Under the pieces are notes generated by a model. That model saw only the letters and a program-made list of their open reading frames with translations, did no database searches and was not told the DNA's origin. Positions 1 through 11,340 of a DNA stretch of 64,000 nt are shown here, piece by piece (positions within the stretch are counted from its first letter, which is position 1; the number at the start of each line of letters is the position of its first letter). This DNA comes from Reticulitermes lucifugus (taxonomy: Eukaryota > Arthropoda > Insecta > Blattodea > Rhinotermitidae). A program made the position numbers and the translations under genes. The stretch spans positions 79,043-143,042 of the forward strand of contig JAKCWW010000075.1 in the NCBI GenBank assembly GCA_026260175.1, read 5' to 3'.

Positions 1-797
1 GATCCTAGTAAGCGAGCGGCCGCAGACCCACGCCTTAGACCGCACGGTCACTGGGATCGGCTTCTACTTTAACACGTTTTGTTATTCCCATATATATTAA
101 GATCTGGCATATGTTTCTTTTCCTTAGGTCTTCGCAATTAAAATATTATGTTCTCTTCTCATGTTTTCTCAGATGTGCTACATACAAGTTACTCAGCTTC
201 CGAAACACAAGACTTACGAATATGACTTGCAAAAATCCATCCAGTTTAAGCTTCCTCTCATACTTTTCTTGGTTCTAACATTTATGTTTGAAATAAAACC
301 ACAAGTCAAATATTTTTCGCTTAGGCAGTTTCGTATTTGTCTTTTATTACAATTTGTCAATTTACATAAGTATTCTACCTGTGTCTTCGGTGTTTGTAAC
401 ACTCATTTCACCAGAAATTACATTATCTACAAATTATTACATATCTGATAATCACCAAACAATATACATATATAAAATACTATGGATAAATTAAATATTC
501 AAAACTTTCTGTTATATACATAGAGTAGTATTCAATAACCAATCTAATCTCACGCTTTTCTGCTTTTATTTTTTACACAGTTTCACTTTCTCTTTGACTA
601 GTGCAATGTTATTAGCACTTCCTTGCTTTTGCAAACTACAGGTGCCATATTGTGGTAACCATTTTTATTATTATAATATTACTATTATCTTCCAGACACT
701 ACTTATTCTTAAAAAATGAAAGGAATAAACATCGAAGCCTTTCATTGTTTAGAAACAAGAAAGTTTTAAATAAAGTATACATTGGGAACTTGTAGGA

Positions 798-817
798 AAC
801 GTTGCTATGGCAACGTT
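798..817. promoter_or_regulatory. X-box-like palindrome (RFX-type site)
   Basis: AACGTTGCTATGGCAACGTT has 8-bp inverted arms around a 4-bp centre. Its core GTTGCTATGGCAAC (801-814) fits the X-box bound by RFX transcription factors, a known family motif. It lies about 9 kb past the hamlet-like exon on its minus-strand side. Function is not shown by sequence alone; a chance palindrome or repeat fragment remains possible. Confidence 0.35.
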
Positions 818-1624
818 CTTTGTAAGAAGTACAGACATTTAAGTTAACGGATTGAACACACTAAGCTAGCTTGCCATCAGGATTACAAAAATGCACAAAG
901 ATTTGGAAATGACGTATTCATATTTTGTAAGATTCAAGTCTGCCAGGTCAAGACTGAATCTAATTTGGTAACTTAAGGAAACCCTGGACACATTTAGCGA
1001 CAGAGCAAATATGATATTGCAAACAGTACAGTTGTATCATTCACTATACTTTTTGCGAAGAGGAATTATGCAAAAATAAAGGAAAAACGTGTAAATACTA
1101 TGACTGCCATGTTCACTTGTTAAGAAGGAACGGTTGATGTATTTTGCAGGCTTATGCAGCCGGATACAGTAGTATCCAAGTCTAGTTATAAGATCCTAAA
1201 ATCACAACTATCAACAATTGATTTTACAATAAATCTTAAGCCAGTGAATGGCACAATAATTTCTTATTCACCTGTTTCACAATGTTTATCCTCGACAATG
1301 TTTTTGTAAATGACGATCACGGTGGTGCTGCAAACTGTGTTCTGTTCAATAATTGTTTCAATTATCCTTGAACAAATACATGAAGTATCGAATGACAGAT
1401 TATTGAAAATAATGTAGTAGAAACTAATCGTATAAGTAGCACGATAAGTACACCACTTTAACAGATTTGCCTTAGCCCTTTAAAGCACGGTTGTTACTGT
1501 GCACTTCCTGCTTTAATATTAAAGAAATATCCGCCACGTTACCAAAAGAATTTACTTATGTGTTTCAAATGATTGTCAGTAAAAGGCAACGATTATTCTT
1601 TTCTCTAAATAGTTTTAACCGATT

Positions 1625-1720
1625 GGCCTTTGTCATTGAGACACCTTAAGGTCTCTGTGAGGTAGGAACTGAATTTTTAGATATTATTTAAATTACTTTT
1701 AGGCTTGAAAGGGCCAAAGT
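1625..1720 (+). repeat. Small dispersed repeat, copy 1
   Basis: TCTGTGAGGTAGGAACTGAA, TATTATTTAAATTAC and TTAGGCTTGAAAGGG. The pattern recurs in the same order at 6.4, 30.9 and 35.95 kb, more weakly at 4.95 and 31.9 kb, and inverted at 53.3 kb. Confidence 0.65.
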
Positions 1721-3744
1721 CTGAAAATTAAAAGCATATATACATACATTTACCAACATTCATAAAGCACTGTCCTCAGCCATAGGAAAAGATAAGCCAT
1801 TAGAACGGTGTAACCAAGTGTTCATGAAACAAGCAATCGTATGTCAGGTGCACATGTAAAAGAATATATCTGCTACAACTAGATTTATGTCTTTTATTCG
1901 ATGTACACTTATTTGTTTATCAAACTGCCACAAAAGGCAGAATGTACATGACAGCCCTGCCTTCAGATACTGACTTAGGCAAAATTATTTTATTGAAACT
2001 TTTCATTATATGAGTAACGCTCGAATACTCGAACCATAATAATATAGTTAACATTTGTATTGGCAATTTTAATCAAAATGTCCATTAAACTCAAGACTAT
2101 GCACGTTGTTTCTCAACGGTTTTGAGTCAAAGGTAACTTTATGAAATTGCACTGATACATATATAATAGGAACACATAATAATTATTATAAAACTTACAC
2201 CTAATTGAAAACATTGAAAAAGGCAGGTACCCCAGTTGTGTGATATCTCGTTCGTTTTAGTGTACAGATCTATCCATGCGCAACCGAACCCAAATGGAAA
2301 ACATTGTACTTTGTACCTCACTAAATATTAAATATAAATGAGTGTTCATAAAATATGCCGGAACTGTTCTCCATTGTTCTGTACACATGCAGCAGTTCTG
2401 TAGATCGTATTTCGAGAACGTATAATCTGGGATATGAAATACATTGCCGTCTAGTACGTTGCTGGGTTTAAATGAATCTCTCACGAAACCAATTTATAAA
2501 TCTTCCACCCATTTCCTCTTTTCACTCCAAAATATTGAAACAGATGAGTGAAGCAGACGTGGAAATATTTAGGTATAATACTCACAATTATACCTAGTGG
2601 CATAGAATGGTTTACAAGAGAATCTTTAAGGGAACTTTTATATAATGCTTACTTATAATAATAATAATAATCCTATCATTTCGATTCCCTTCTTTACCTC
2701 TTTACCGTTACTTTATACTAGTTCCCTCTTTATTGCCGTCTCCCTTTCTTCTTTAAATTTTTAACATAAACATAAAGTGTTTTTTATGGTAAAAATATTT
2801 AAGGATGAATTATATAATTTTGAAAAATGATTACTTGCCATTAGTAATTTGCTATGTAATTTACCAATTATTTCTGAAAAGAAATCTGTTTATTCTCAGA
2901 AAATATTGATTGGATGGAGTGGTTTTCAGGTTAAGGGCCCTGGGAATAACTTGTGAAGCAGAATGAAGGAAAACATCAAGAGCTCCAATAAAATCACTGC
3001 AATTTTCATTGGAGGAAATTTTAAATATAAATGTGCCGAACGCATGCCACGTCAGCGTTTACGTTTCAGGTCACGTAACCCTTTAAACCGTAGAGGTAAC
3101 TGAATGCACTGTCATTTTTGACAATATCAGACCCTGTATTTTGCTCGTAGTTTTATTCATGAGTTTCATATCGTTTTTAGAATAAACAGCTATTGATTCC
3201 CAAAACACTCTTGATCTTTGTCATGGAGAAATAGCGTGTTTCCTATTGCATAAACTTAGTGTTTAAATGTTATTTATGATGGGTAAGCGTAATATTTGGA
3301 TATAAATATCTTGACTGATTTTATCTGCTGGATATATTGCAAGAAGTCAGAATTTCAAATGAGATGTGACCACAATTGTGTAATTTAACACAGTGGTTTA
3401 CTTGGATACTTTGTATTGGAGGTGGTATTTTTTAGTAATTTTTCTGTCATAAATATGGTAGGCCTCTTCTCTGGGCCACAAGTAAATCACGTTTTTCTGT
3501 TGAATATCATCATAACATATGACCTTTGTACTGTACACGCAGCGGGAAATTATTTTGAGAACCCACACTATCTTAATGTTGTGCGAACTGACTTAAAGAA
3601 TCACAAATCTTCTAACAGACGTTACACATTGTTTTTCTTCTTTATCACTCTGCCTTTAGCGAAATGGAAATCCATTTCACTTAAGTTGATAACCAAGGAA
3701 CGTTGGTTCTTAGCGAACAGTGCGATAATTGTATGCTATTAATT

Positions 3745-4010
3745 CATCCATAGGTTATTTAACGACCCTTCACAAACTACTATAATACTTCGAATAACTG
3801 GATGCTTAATAATCAGTTGGTAACTGGGTGGACGATAGCGATCTTACAAGACTTTCAGGCAGTAATATGTTTTTCTTGAAAGATCTGAGGAGGACGACAA
3901 AACCCTCTCTGAGTAGTAGCTATTCAACCCGAAATTTGAACCCAGGACCTCTCCAAACAAAGCAGGACTTTTAACAAAGCGGCGCGATGTAGTTTCGTTG
4001 TACGTTGCGT
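3745..4010 (-). mobile_element. Decayed tRNA-headed SINE
   Basis: The stretch has an inverted B-box-like sequence (about 3946-3960, TTTGAACCC) near its right end. Its left part, from ATTTAACGACCC to GACGATAGCG, resembles the tail of a SINE common in cockroach, termite and bug genomes (recognised from memory). It is heavily diverged and its ends are uncertain. Confidence 0.4.
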
Positions 4011-4212
4011 GAGGTGTGAGATACTGACGGCCATAAATCTGTAGGCTAATGCCGTATGGGATATAATGCCATACATATGTAGGTAGGTAGCAACGATTCG
4101 GAAGAATATTCTGCTTCCATATTCAGGGTAGGATATTGAAGTGGACTGAAAATGGAGACAGCTGGTTCATCCGGAACACTGTAAACATTAACCAAACTTT
4201 TACGGCGTCAAG

Positions 4213-4350
4213 TCACACAATATTCAGTGCAAAAAATGCAATCTATCGTTTTCAGATATTCTATATTACAATGTCTTGTTAATCAATCCTACTTCCTATA
4301 GGATATCTGAAAACAGTAGAGTGTATTTTGTTGGACTGAATATTTTGTGA
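4213..4350. mobile_element. Fold-back / MITE-like element
   Basis: Two arms of about 52 bp (4213-4264 and 4298-4350) are inverted copies of each other at roughly 80% identity by eye, around a 33-bp loop. The best matched parts are the ends (CAATATTCAG against CTGAATATTTTG) and the inner GATATCTGAAAAC. It has no coding capacity. The long inverted arms and small size fit a fold-back MITE. No target-site duplication was recognised. Confidence 0.6.
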
Positions 4351-4484
4351 TTTGTATATCGACAATGCACGTATGAGCAATATAAAATATACGGCGACAT
4401 TACCGGAAAAATCACAGTTTAATATCTACCTGCATAATCTACCGTTAACTTTGATGGTGCCTGAATTTACTTGATTTCAACGCA

Positions 4485-4675
4485 ATTGGAATACGTGTGG
4501 CAAAATCAAATCGTAACAAGATTGCAATGTGTGGGTGTGACAAAAACGTACAGTGTAAAGTGCTGAACTATGTGTGACACAATTATAAGGTGTTACGTGA
4601 TTCAAGTACGTGTAAGACAAAAATAAACAATTTGTAAAATTTTTGAACTGTGTGTGACACAAAAACAAATGCTGC
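4485..4675. repeat. Degenerate tandem repeat, about 35-46 bp unit
   Basis: About five diverged units share a GTGTGACACAAAA-like core preceded by TGAACT or a similar sequence, starting near 4490, 4523, 4565, 4599 and 4645. The periodicity also shows in translation of the minus strand as repeated CHT/SYT-type triplets. It is an old minisatellite and not a gene. Confidence 0.5.
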
Positions 4676-4927
4676 TTCTGAGAGCTCTTATCTCACTTGT
4701 AGTTACTTTCTGCTTTCTGTTAACTCCGTCCTTCCCAGAAATCTGTGAATCTTGTCCTGGCCATTAGATACTTCATTCCTTCTACATTATTAACCATTTA
4801 AAGTCCTGTGGTAACTAGATACACCATCTGGCTTAACATTCGGAAAAATTGCATGTTGCCTGTTGGCTGTGATTTTGTGTTTTCTATGACTCCCGGACTG
4901 AAAAGCCATTATTTACCTAAGCATTAA

Positions 4928-5015
4928 CTGATTGGTATAAGTAATGGAATGCAGTGTTAGGCAGGAACTGAATTTGTGAATATATTTTTAGACGAATTTC
5001 ATCCTTCAGAATATT
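4928..5015 (+). repeat. Small dispersed repeat, copy 2
   Basis: AATGGAATGCAGTG, GCAGGAACTGAATTTG and GACGAATTTCATCCTTCAG; weaker match to the family. Confidence 0.5.
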
Positions 5016-5339
5016 AAACATTAATATTTGAGAAGCTGCTCAATTAAGTTCATTGTCATTTACAATTGGATTAATAGCAATTTTATCAGGCATTTTTGTC
5101 GCATTCTGAACTGCCAGTTTTTTTAATTAAGTTAGATTCTTTCACGGGAGACCATCCCAATTTTTTTGTTGCTGACGTACTCCCTAAGTGGAAGGTGGGT
5201 TGCCTGATCAAATGCTGTACCTGACTTCAGACTGCTTTTACACGTAGGCGAAACTTCACATGTCTGAATGCTTGTCCCACTCGCTCCGGTGTTAGTGTGA
5301 GAGCAAGAGTGTAATGGGTTTCAGGCTCTTCCATCATGC

Positions 5340-5560
5340 TGCCCTTCCCTTATCTTTGTTCTGTCCCTTCTGTTTTTGTTTCTTCTTATTAATATTTTAT
5401 TTTCTACCTCTGTTTTTTAATTTCCGATTTTCCTTTTATTTTCCTTTCCTTTTTTCTTCTTTCTTATTTTCTCTCTCTTTCCTTGGTATTGTTCTATTTA
5501 TGTTCAATTTATTATTATTATTATATTTCTTTTATTTTTCTTAGTATTGTTTAATTCTTC
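5340..5560. repeat. T/C-rich low-complexity tract
   Basis: About 220 bases are almost entirely T and C on the plus strand, ending in TTA repeats. This produces a spurious Phe/Leu-rich ORF at 5314-5544 that looks hydrophobic only because of base composition. Confidence 0.8.
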
Positions 5561-6399
5561 TTCCCGCTTTCCATTTTCATCGTATTTCTAAACACGACCA
5601 ATAAATTAATTTTTAATAAACTGAAACATGTAGGGCAAAGTGACACTAAGACTGGAATCAGGCAGAATCTGACAGTACATTTGTTTAATTTTTACATTTC
5701 ACAGGCGTGATGTTTTGTTTACAATAATTTGTGCCTCCTACCTTTAAATTTGTCTGGGAAAACCCTTGAAGAGCCTCATTCTGCACAACCGGTAACCGCA
5801 CTGGAGTTCAAATCGGCTCTTCTAGAACACGAAGCATGAAATATCCTTATATTGCCTTTACATTTAGGTTCTTTCCTGAAGTAAATCTCGAAGTTAATTG
5901 GTAAGAAAAAGAAGACCTTTATCCTGCTTAGACGTAATTTTATCAGATTCAGTATTTCAGAAATCTTGAATTTCTTCGAAAGTTTTCTTTGCTCTAAAAA
6001 ATTCAACTGAAAAATTTAATTTAAAATGTAATCCTCCCTACCATAATAGAAAGGATTTTAGTTAACGGATCCATGAAGCCCGTCAGTGAGGTGGCTTCCT
6101 TTTATTGCATCTAGAACCCTGGGCGGAGTCCGGTGGCTATAGGACACAGCACTATATTAGGTGTGGTCCCTCCCAAACCCCTAGGTCTTCTAACTGGAGG
6201 TTAAAACCCCATGCAGTTTCTAGCCTATTCATACATGCCACAGTGTTAGCCCTTAAAGAAAAGTGGAATTTACGTACACTAACTTCTTTAACATTAAAAT
6301 CTCTTAATTGTTCTCACAGAACTACAAAATTCTGTAATTTGTATTATTCTCAAAATAAAGAGATCTTGTTTCCTCAAAGACCAGTAATCGCATTTATCC

Positions 6400-6485
6400 G
6401 TAATACTGAAGTAGTGTTTTCTGTGAGGTAGACACTGAATTTTGAAGTATTACTTTAATAAATTTCAGGCTTGAAAAAAGTTAAG
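6400..6485 (+). repeat. Small dispersed repeat, copy 3
   Basis: TGTTTTCTGTGAGGTAGACA, CTGAATTTTG and AATAAATTTCAGGCTTGAAA. Confidence 0.65.
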
Positions 6486-7127
6486 AAATTTTTCTGCCAC
6501 TTTGGCTCTTCGTATTACGGTTAAAACTACGAGAACGAAGTTGGACGACGATCATTAGACAAAAAACTGTATTTTATGCTGTTGTCATCCTTGAACACAC
6601 TGGCTTTTATGTGACTGTGCAGGCTGAGACTCTTTAAGAGAGGCCTGTACGTTTACTGTGTAAGGAACCCAATTGCGTTTGAAACTCTGAATATATCAGT
6701 TAAGCCGATTTATATTTGAGATTTCACAGAGGTGAATATTCATATTCGATTGAGTTATGACATCGTGTATTCTGGTATATTAGAACCTGCCACCTACAGG
6801 ACAACAGATCAAATTATCACCGAGATAATATTTATATTCACTTTAAAATATTAATTTGAGTGAAACTGAATTTGTGGTAAAATATTCTAAAATGTGTTTG
6901 CTATGTTTTCTTTCTCGAAATTATATATTCGTTGTTACTGGAGGCTTTTTCTTAATAGTTGCTAACGTGACTTCCTTCTGTATCTGAATAAATCTGCTGA
7001 TGAGATTTAATTGACTATAGGAGTCGTATTCAATGTTTATACAGCTAAATTACAGGTTTCCCATGATAACACGTTGTATTATACAACCTGCTTGAGTGTT
7101 TGGGTTCTTCTACTCTGTCCATGCTGA

Positions 7128-7163
7128 AGAGAGAGAGAGAGAGGGGGGGGAGAAGGAGAGAAG
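7128..7163. repeat. GA/G-rich microsatellite
   Basis: A run of GA dinucleotides passes into nine G residues and then AG-rich sequence. Confidence 0.85.
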
Positions 7164-9342
7164 GGTGTAATCCTACTCCAGTTTTATTTTTTTTTTTGTA
7201 ACACCGCACACTTGTCGTGTCACAGCAAGCCTCTTTACAGGCAAAACTTTCTCCATCGTTTTGATTTGTTATTTAAGCGACAAGATCACTGACGAAAGCT
7301 GTCTCGTTTAAGACAGAGGAAGAAATGTATTGAAAGTGATGCTTAAAGAAGATAAACTGTAACATTATTCCCCTTATTTCCTCTTCACGTTATCGAGTCT
7401 TGTCTTGTGCATAAACAAAGCTATTCATATCCCTTCTTCTGTTTTGCTTGTATTTGAAATGTGGTTCCTTTTGAAAGTGAAAACGTGATTAGCTCATAGA
7501 ACTGTTTAAGACAGTGTCTCCTGCAGTAAGTTAACTTATTAAACTTGTTAACCAGACCCTTGTTCTTTGAAGACAACTGCGTTTTCTTGCGCATTCGTTC
7601 TGCTTCACTTGTTCTCGTGAATTCCAAAGCTACTTTACAGAAGGCTCCCCTTCTAATAAACGAGAAGCTATTGGGTGCTTATACGTATTCCTAAGTGTGC
7701 ATTTTAAATACGGTGTTAACTATCTGAACCATGTGTTTTTTTATTTCGCCCACACAGTATAATTACAGACTACGTAGAAACGTGACAGGACCGAAATTAT
7801 TTGCATACAACCCCGTTAATTTATTGGTTATGGCGATAAAGATGGAATGTGGGTTCCGCTACATGGGAGATGGATTTTTAACATTATTCAGATGAAAAGG
7901 GCTCTTTAAAGGGTTAAACGTGACAACAAATTCCACTAAGTTTAGCGCAATGATTCAGATGTTCTCTGAATTTTCACCACACCCGACTCTGGACTACGAG
8001 ATCTGTTAGCTTTTCCGTAAATGGTGTGATGGGGAAAACATCTCACGAACTGAGAGTTTAGTTTAATTCACAGAGTTATTTTTATTTATTTGAAAGAAAG
8101 GAAGGAGGGAACATAGAGAATATAATAAACATGGCAATAAAAATCTCCTCGAGGTACAAAGATGGAAGGTGCAAGAAGTAAAGAACAGAGTAGACACCAG
8201 AAGATCAATAAGGAAAGTCTCTCTATCTGATATAACTCCTTTCGAGATGTGGGATTCTAATGGCGAGGAACGTGAAGAAACCTTCTTCTGGAAAGTGAAG
8301 ACGTGAAGTCTGATTGAGAGGTATGAGTGTTTTTGGAGGAACGTAATATCTCCATTCTACCAGGCTACACGGCTTTACATCTAAGACGATGTAACGCTTG
8401 TTGTGATTGAGAAAACTAATTTGTTAGACTTTTACTTTGCACCCGTCTTTCTGAATTAGATGAGCTCGCTTTCCGTTCAGTTTCATCGCACACTGCCATT
8501 AATGGAGCAGTTACATCTGTAACATGTATAACTAACATGAGGGTCAGAAAATAGGTATAATAAAGAAAGAAAATGTTGACTCAACACAGAAATTAAATAT
8601 GAATCCAGTACCCTTAAATATAAATTTGTGTACGTATATACTTGTTAAATATTTGGCAGGAAAAATAAATTATTTTCTTCTTCAAAAGTCAAGGTAGACT
8701 GTGGGTTCTACAGAACCTCCTTGTTGATTGGTACCCGTGGCTTATTCCCCGGAAGTAAAACGACTGGGACTTTATAATAATCACTTGCCCTTCTCTAGTA
8801 CCTAAATTAAGAATGAGTGGATTTCTATCTCTGTTCCCCCATACGGCTTCGTGGCTTGCAAACAGACAACTTTATTGTACTCTTATATATTTCAAGCTTC
8901 CTACCGCTGGCCTAAAAGCGGGGGAGGGGTTGGCCAAACATGATATGACATGTGGTCCTTACTCATGTCACTAATTGCGGTAGCCATGGATGTTACGAAG
9001 ATGTTCAATTATTGCCGTCAAGTTTTTCAACGATGTTCGAAACTTCGTTGTCAGTATTTTATTCTATTGAATATACTATTATATTTAATTTTTAAGTTTC
9101 AGTTTTCCAATTCTTAGTGAACATATATTTTATTACTGAAAAAGAAGGCAACCATATCCCGGGCAAAGACAGGATGGGTGTGCTTCTTTGATGCAGATTT
9201 TAACGAAAATATTTGATAACAGATGTAATGTTTAAAATTCTTTGTAATATTATCGGTTTTCGTGACTTGTAACATTCGCTCACAACTTTATTACAATTAG
9301 CGGATGACATGTTACGTTTTAGCGGTGTTTTTCACATCGTCA

Positions 9343-9348
9343 TTTATT
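9343..9348 (-). promoter_or_regulatory. Possible polyadenylation signal AATAAA
   Basis: AATAAA on the minus strand about 320 nt past the TGA stop. A second copy lies at 9287-9292. The hexamer is common by chance in AT-rich DNA, so this only marks where the gene could end if 9670 is the true stop. Confidence 0.18.
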
Positions 9349-9492
9349 TGCCGTCAATAACTAAACATTTACGTCTTGTTTTTGCTTATTCATCTTCTGT
9401 TCCCTAAAGTGGAAATATGCCGAATCATTTTAACAGAAGTGCTGCTGTTTTCGTTTATCGCGTAGCTCTGATATGTAGGAGAGCGGGCTCAC

Positions 9493-9599
9493 CTCGTCCC
9501 GGCCTCGTGGTGCCACCAGAAGCTCTTCGTTACACTTTCGCCACGCCCTGCTAGTTTTACCACATCGCCCCAGGCCTTGCTCTCGATTTCTTCAAAGTG
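9493..9599 (-). CDS. Candidate downstream exon, 107 nt, with strong splice signals
   Basis: On the minus strand a CT-rich tract (about 9605-9634) ends in GGTTAG at 9600, and the segment after it ends in GACGAG followed by GTGAGC at 9492. Both sites fit spliceosomal consensus well. The segment is more GC-rich than its surroundings and is open in the frame starting at its first base, 35 codons beginning HFEEIESKAW. I do not recognise the peptide. It sits only 69 nt downstream of the stop-containing end of the zinc-finger exon, where a GAG/GTATAC donor is possible. It may be a 3'UTR exon, part of an alternative C-terminus, or chance. Transcript data would settle this. Confidence 0.4.
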
Positions 9600-9669
9600 C
9601 TAACCAAGACGGAATCAGAGAGAGAGAGACAACGCTTATACTCGCGAAAGTTAAAATGGAAAGTATACC

Positions 9670-11340
9670 TCAGGTGTTGTTAGTAGGCGAGGATATATCC
9701 TCTTCAGGGCTGTTACGGGCTTCGGGCGTTGGCGACAGCTGGTGAGGTGCGAGTGGAGCAGGAGGGGAGGCAGTGCGTGGAGGAGACAATGAGGATCCTG
9801 CTAAAGAAGAGGAAGACGATCGAGACGAAAAATTATCTTTATCACTCGAAAAAGACTGTCCTCTCTTTCTATCTTCATGGATTTCCCTGATCTTAGTGTC
9901 TATCAGTTGAGGAGAGTTGCACCGTCTTGCTAAGGTTTCTGTACTCATACTCCGATGTGGCAGGTGATTTAGATGATAACCTGGTGCAGGGATGGATGTT
10001 CGATGGTTTTGATTCATGGAATTGATCATTCTTCCATCTGTTGTTACTTTCCCCATGAAGGAACGTATTTCTTCAAAGTAGGACTCGTCCCCAATGACGC
10101 TCTGAGTCAAGGAGAGTGTTGAGCGAACTCGAGGCACGGACGGACTCCTGCGGTCGTCCAGAATAGTGGGGCCATCGGCCTCATGCTTCTTGAGGTGCCG
10201 GTCCAGGTTCGTCTGCTGACCAAAGCACCGCTCGCACAGAGGACACTTGAAAGGCTTTTCCTTGTTGTGGATATTACGCACATGACGCTGCAGGTTCGAC
10301 GAAATGCTGAATGATCGCTCACAGTATTTGCACTTGTATGGTTGTTCACCAGTATGTGTTCGGAGATGGCGGGTCAGATTGGCAGACCTGGGGAACACTT
10401 TGCCACAGAACTTGCAGGCATATCGATCCTTGATTTTACCACCACCAGAGCTTGGTGTAATGCCGTTGGTTTGAGGATCTTGGTGGTATTGTTTCTGAAG
10501 AGCCGGGTGTTGATGGTGCGCTCTTATCACGTCGAATGGTGGCGGTGGAGGAGGGACGCCAGAGGACGAGTTCTGATGACCATTGAGCAAGTTATGATTG
10601 AGAAATGGGTAGGGCCTTGGAGGTTGAGGGTAACTTGGCGGGCTGACTGGATATGACATTGGTAATCTTGGACCATCCTTGCCTGCCCTGTACATTGCCT
10701 CCAGCATGATGGGGTGGAGAGGTTGGTGTGAAAACAGAACTGGGTACGGGTTTAAACTAGGAGACGAAGGCTTAATGTTGGAGTTCGGAGGTGTTGATTG
10801 CCTTGCTCCTTCCTCTTTGTCATATTCCCTTCTGTGATTTTGCTGCGCTTCCTTATCAAGGGGTGGAGAGTAAGGGGATGGCGAGCGAAGGATCAGATTC
10901 TGGTTCTCGTCCTCTACTCTCCTGCGCACCATGACAAGAGACAACTTTTTGTGCTCCACCCTCAGATCCAGCGGTTGTTCGTCCAGCTTCTCGTCTGTCG
11001 GTCCGGGAGGTGGCCTTCCTGCCGGAGACATGTGTGGGCCTGCGGACCGCGTATTGCGAGATAGATCGAACGGCATCTCATCAGCTGCGTTGTGTTGCGG
11101 CTCATCTTCAGGCATTCTGATGGACAGGGGGTACACTGCTGCCTGTTTGGGAGAACTGTGTCCGCTGGAAGACAGCAGCATCTTGCGAGGGCTCGAGTCT
11201 TTCTCGCGCATCTTGCTGGGAGTGGTCCTCACATGGGGTAGGGACGCTATCCGCGGGTAGTAACAGTACCACGCAAGAGAGGCGTCCACAGCACCACTCA
11301 TCGGGGAGAAAGGGTGCAGCCTTCTCCCGGGTATCAGACC
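9670..11340 (-). CDS. ham: Large internal or last exon of a hamlet/MECOM/PRDM16-type zinc-finger transcription factor
   Basis: The open frame of about 556 codons reads toward lower coordinates. It encodes, in order: an SP-rich N-terminal part; a PFDLS motif (about 11059-11073) and a PLDLR motif (about 10960-10974), both of the CtBP-corepressor type; a proline-rich linker with a run of seven prolines; three C2H2 fingers (10183-10422) with linkers TGEQP and NKEKP; and an acidic block [10 protein letters not shown] that resembles the segment after the distal fingers in vertebrate MECOM/PRDM16. The low-complexity tail is rich in Ser and Pro. This layout is the C-terminal half of the family. The PR domain and the proximal finger cluster are absent and should be on upstream exons beyond the window. 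The 5' boundary is taken at 11340 because the minus strand reads TTTCAG just before it, leaving phase 0; the first in-frame ATG is at 11301, so use as a starting exon cannot be excluded. The stop is TGA at 9670-9672. In Drosophila, hamlet controls neuronal fate and dendrite form; that role is known for the family and only inferred here. Confidence 0.93.
   Translation of the reverse strand, partial: GLIPGRRLHPFSPMSGAVDASLAWYCYYPRIASLPHVRTTPSKMREKDSSPRKMLLSSSGHSSPKQAAVYPLSIRMPEDEPQHNAADEMPFDLSRNTRSAGPHMSPAGRPPPGPTDEKLDEQPLDLRVEHKKLSLVMVRRRVEDENQNLILRSPSPYSPPLDKEAQQNHRREYDKEEGARQSTPPNSNIKPSSPSLNPYPVLFSHQPLHPIMLEAMYRAGKDGPRLPMSYPVSPPSYPQPPRPYPFLNHNLLNGHQNSSSGVPPPPPPFDVIRAHHQHPALQKQYHQDPQTNGITPSSGGGKIKDRYACKFCGKVFPRSANLTRHLRTHTGEQPYKCKYCERSFSISSNLQRHVRNIHNKEKPFKCPLCERCFGQQTNLDRHLKKHEADGPTILDDRRSPSVPRVRSTLSLTQSVIGDESYFEEIRSFMGKVTTDGRMINSMNQNHRTSIPAPGYHLNHLPHRSMSTETLARRCNSPQLIDTKIREIHEDRKRGQSFSSDKDNFSSRSSSSSLAGSSLSPPRTASPPAPLAPHQLSPTPEARNSPEEDISSPTNNT
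10183..10422 (-). other. Three C2H2 zinc fingers (distal cluster)
   Basis: Three consecutive fingers with spacing C-x2-C-x12-H-x3-H, C-x2-C-x12-H-x4-H and C-x2-C-x12-H-x3-H. All metal ligands are present and the linkers are of the TGEKP class (TGEQP, NKEKP). The finger cores read [20 protein letters not shown] and [11 protein letters not shown]. In vertebrate MECOM and PRDM16 the equivalent cluster binds ETS/GATG-like sites. The fingers are intact, so the exon is under constraint and not a pseudogene. Confidence 0.95.
10960..11073 (-). other. Paired CtBP-binding-type motifs
   Basis: PFDLS (11059-11073) and PLDLR (10960-10974) lie about 33 residues apart, upstream of the fingers. Both match the PxDLS class that recruits the CtBP corepressor. 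MECOM has the same pair arrangement in its repression domain, which supports orthology and a repressor role. The final Arg in PLDLR departs from the canonical Ser but is tolerated in many CtBP ligands. Confidence 0.85.

Larger units (their letters stand above)
1..3744. other. Gene-free stretch
   Basis: AT-rich DNA with only short chance ORFs. It holds the X-box-like palindrome near 800 and one copy of a small dispersed repeat (1625-1720). No coding or RNA gene is supported. If the 3' end of the hamlet-like gene lies near 9.3-9.6 kb, this is downstream flank; otherwise it is intron. Confidence 0.6.
4676..9480. other. Gene-free stretch
   Basis: No gene is supported. It contains a pyrimidine-rich tract (5340-5560), two copies of the small dispersed repeat (4928-5015, 6400-6485) and a GA-rich tract (7128-7163). 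The 75-108-codon ORFs here are low complexity or chance frames without family features. Confidence 0.6.

Noticed and set aside
5314-5544. 76-codon hydrophobic ORF that looks like a membrane protein
   Set aside because: It is an artefact of a pyrimidine-rich tract; Phe/Leu codons follow from base composition.
10342-11260. Plus-strand ORFs of 80-109 codons
   Set aside because: They are antisense shadows of the minus-strand zinc-finger exon.
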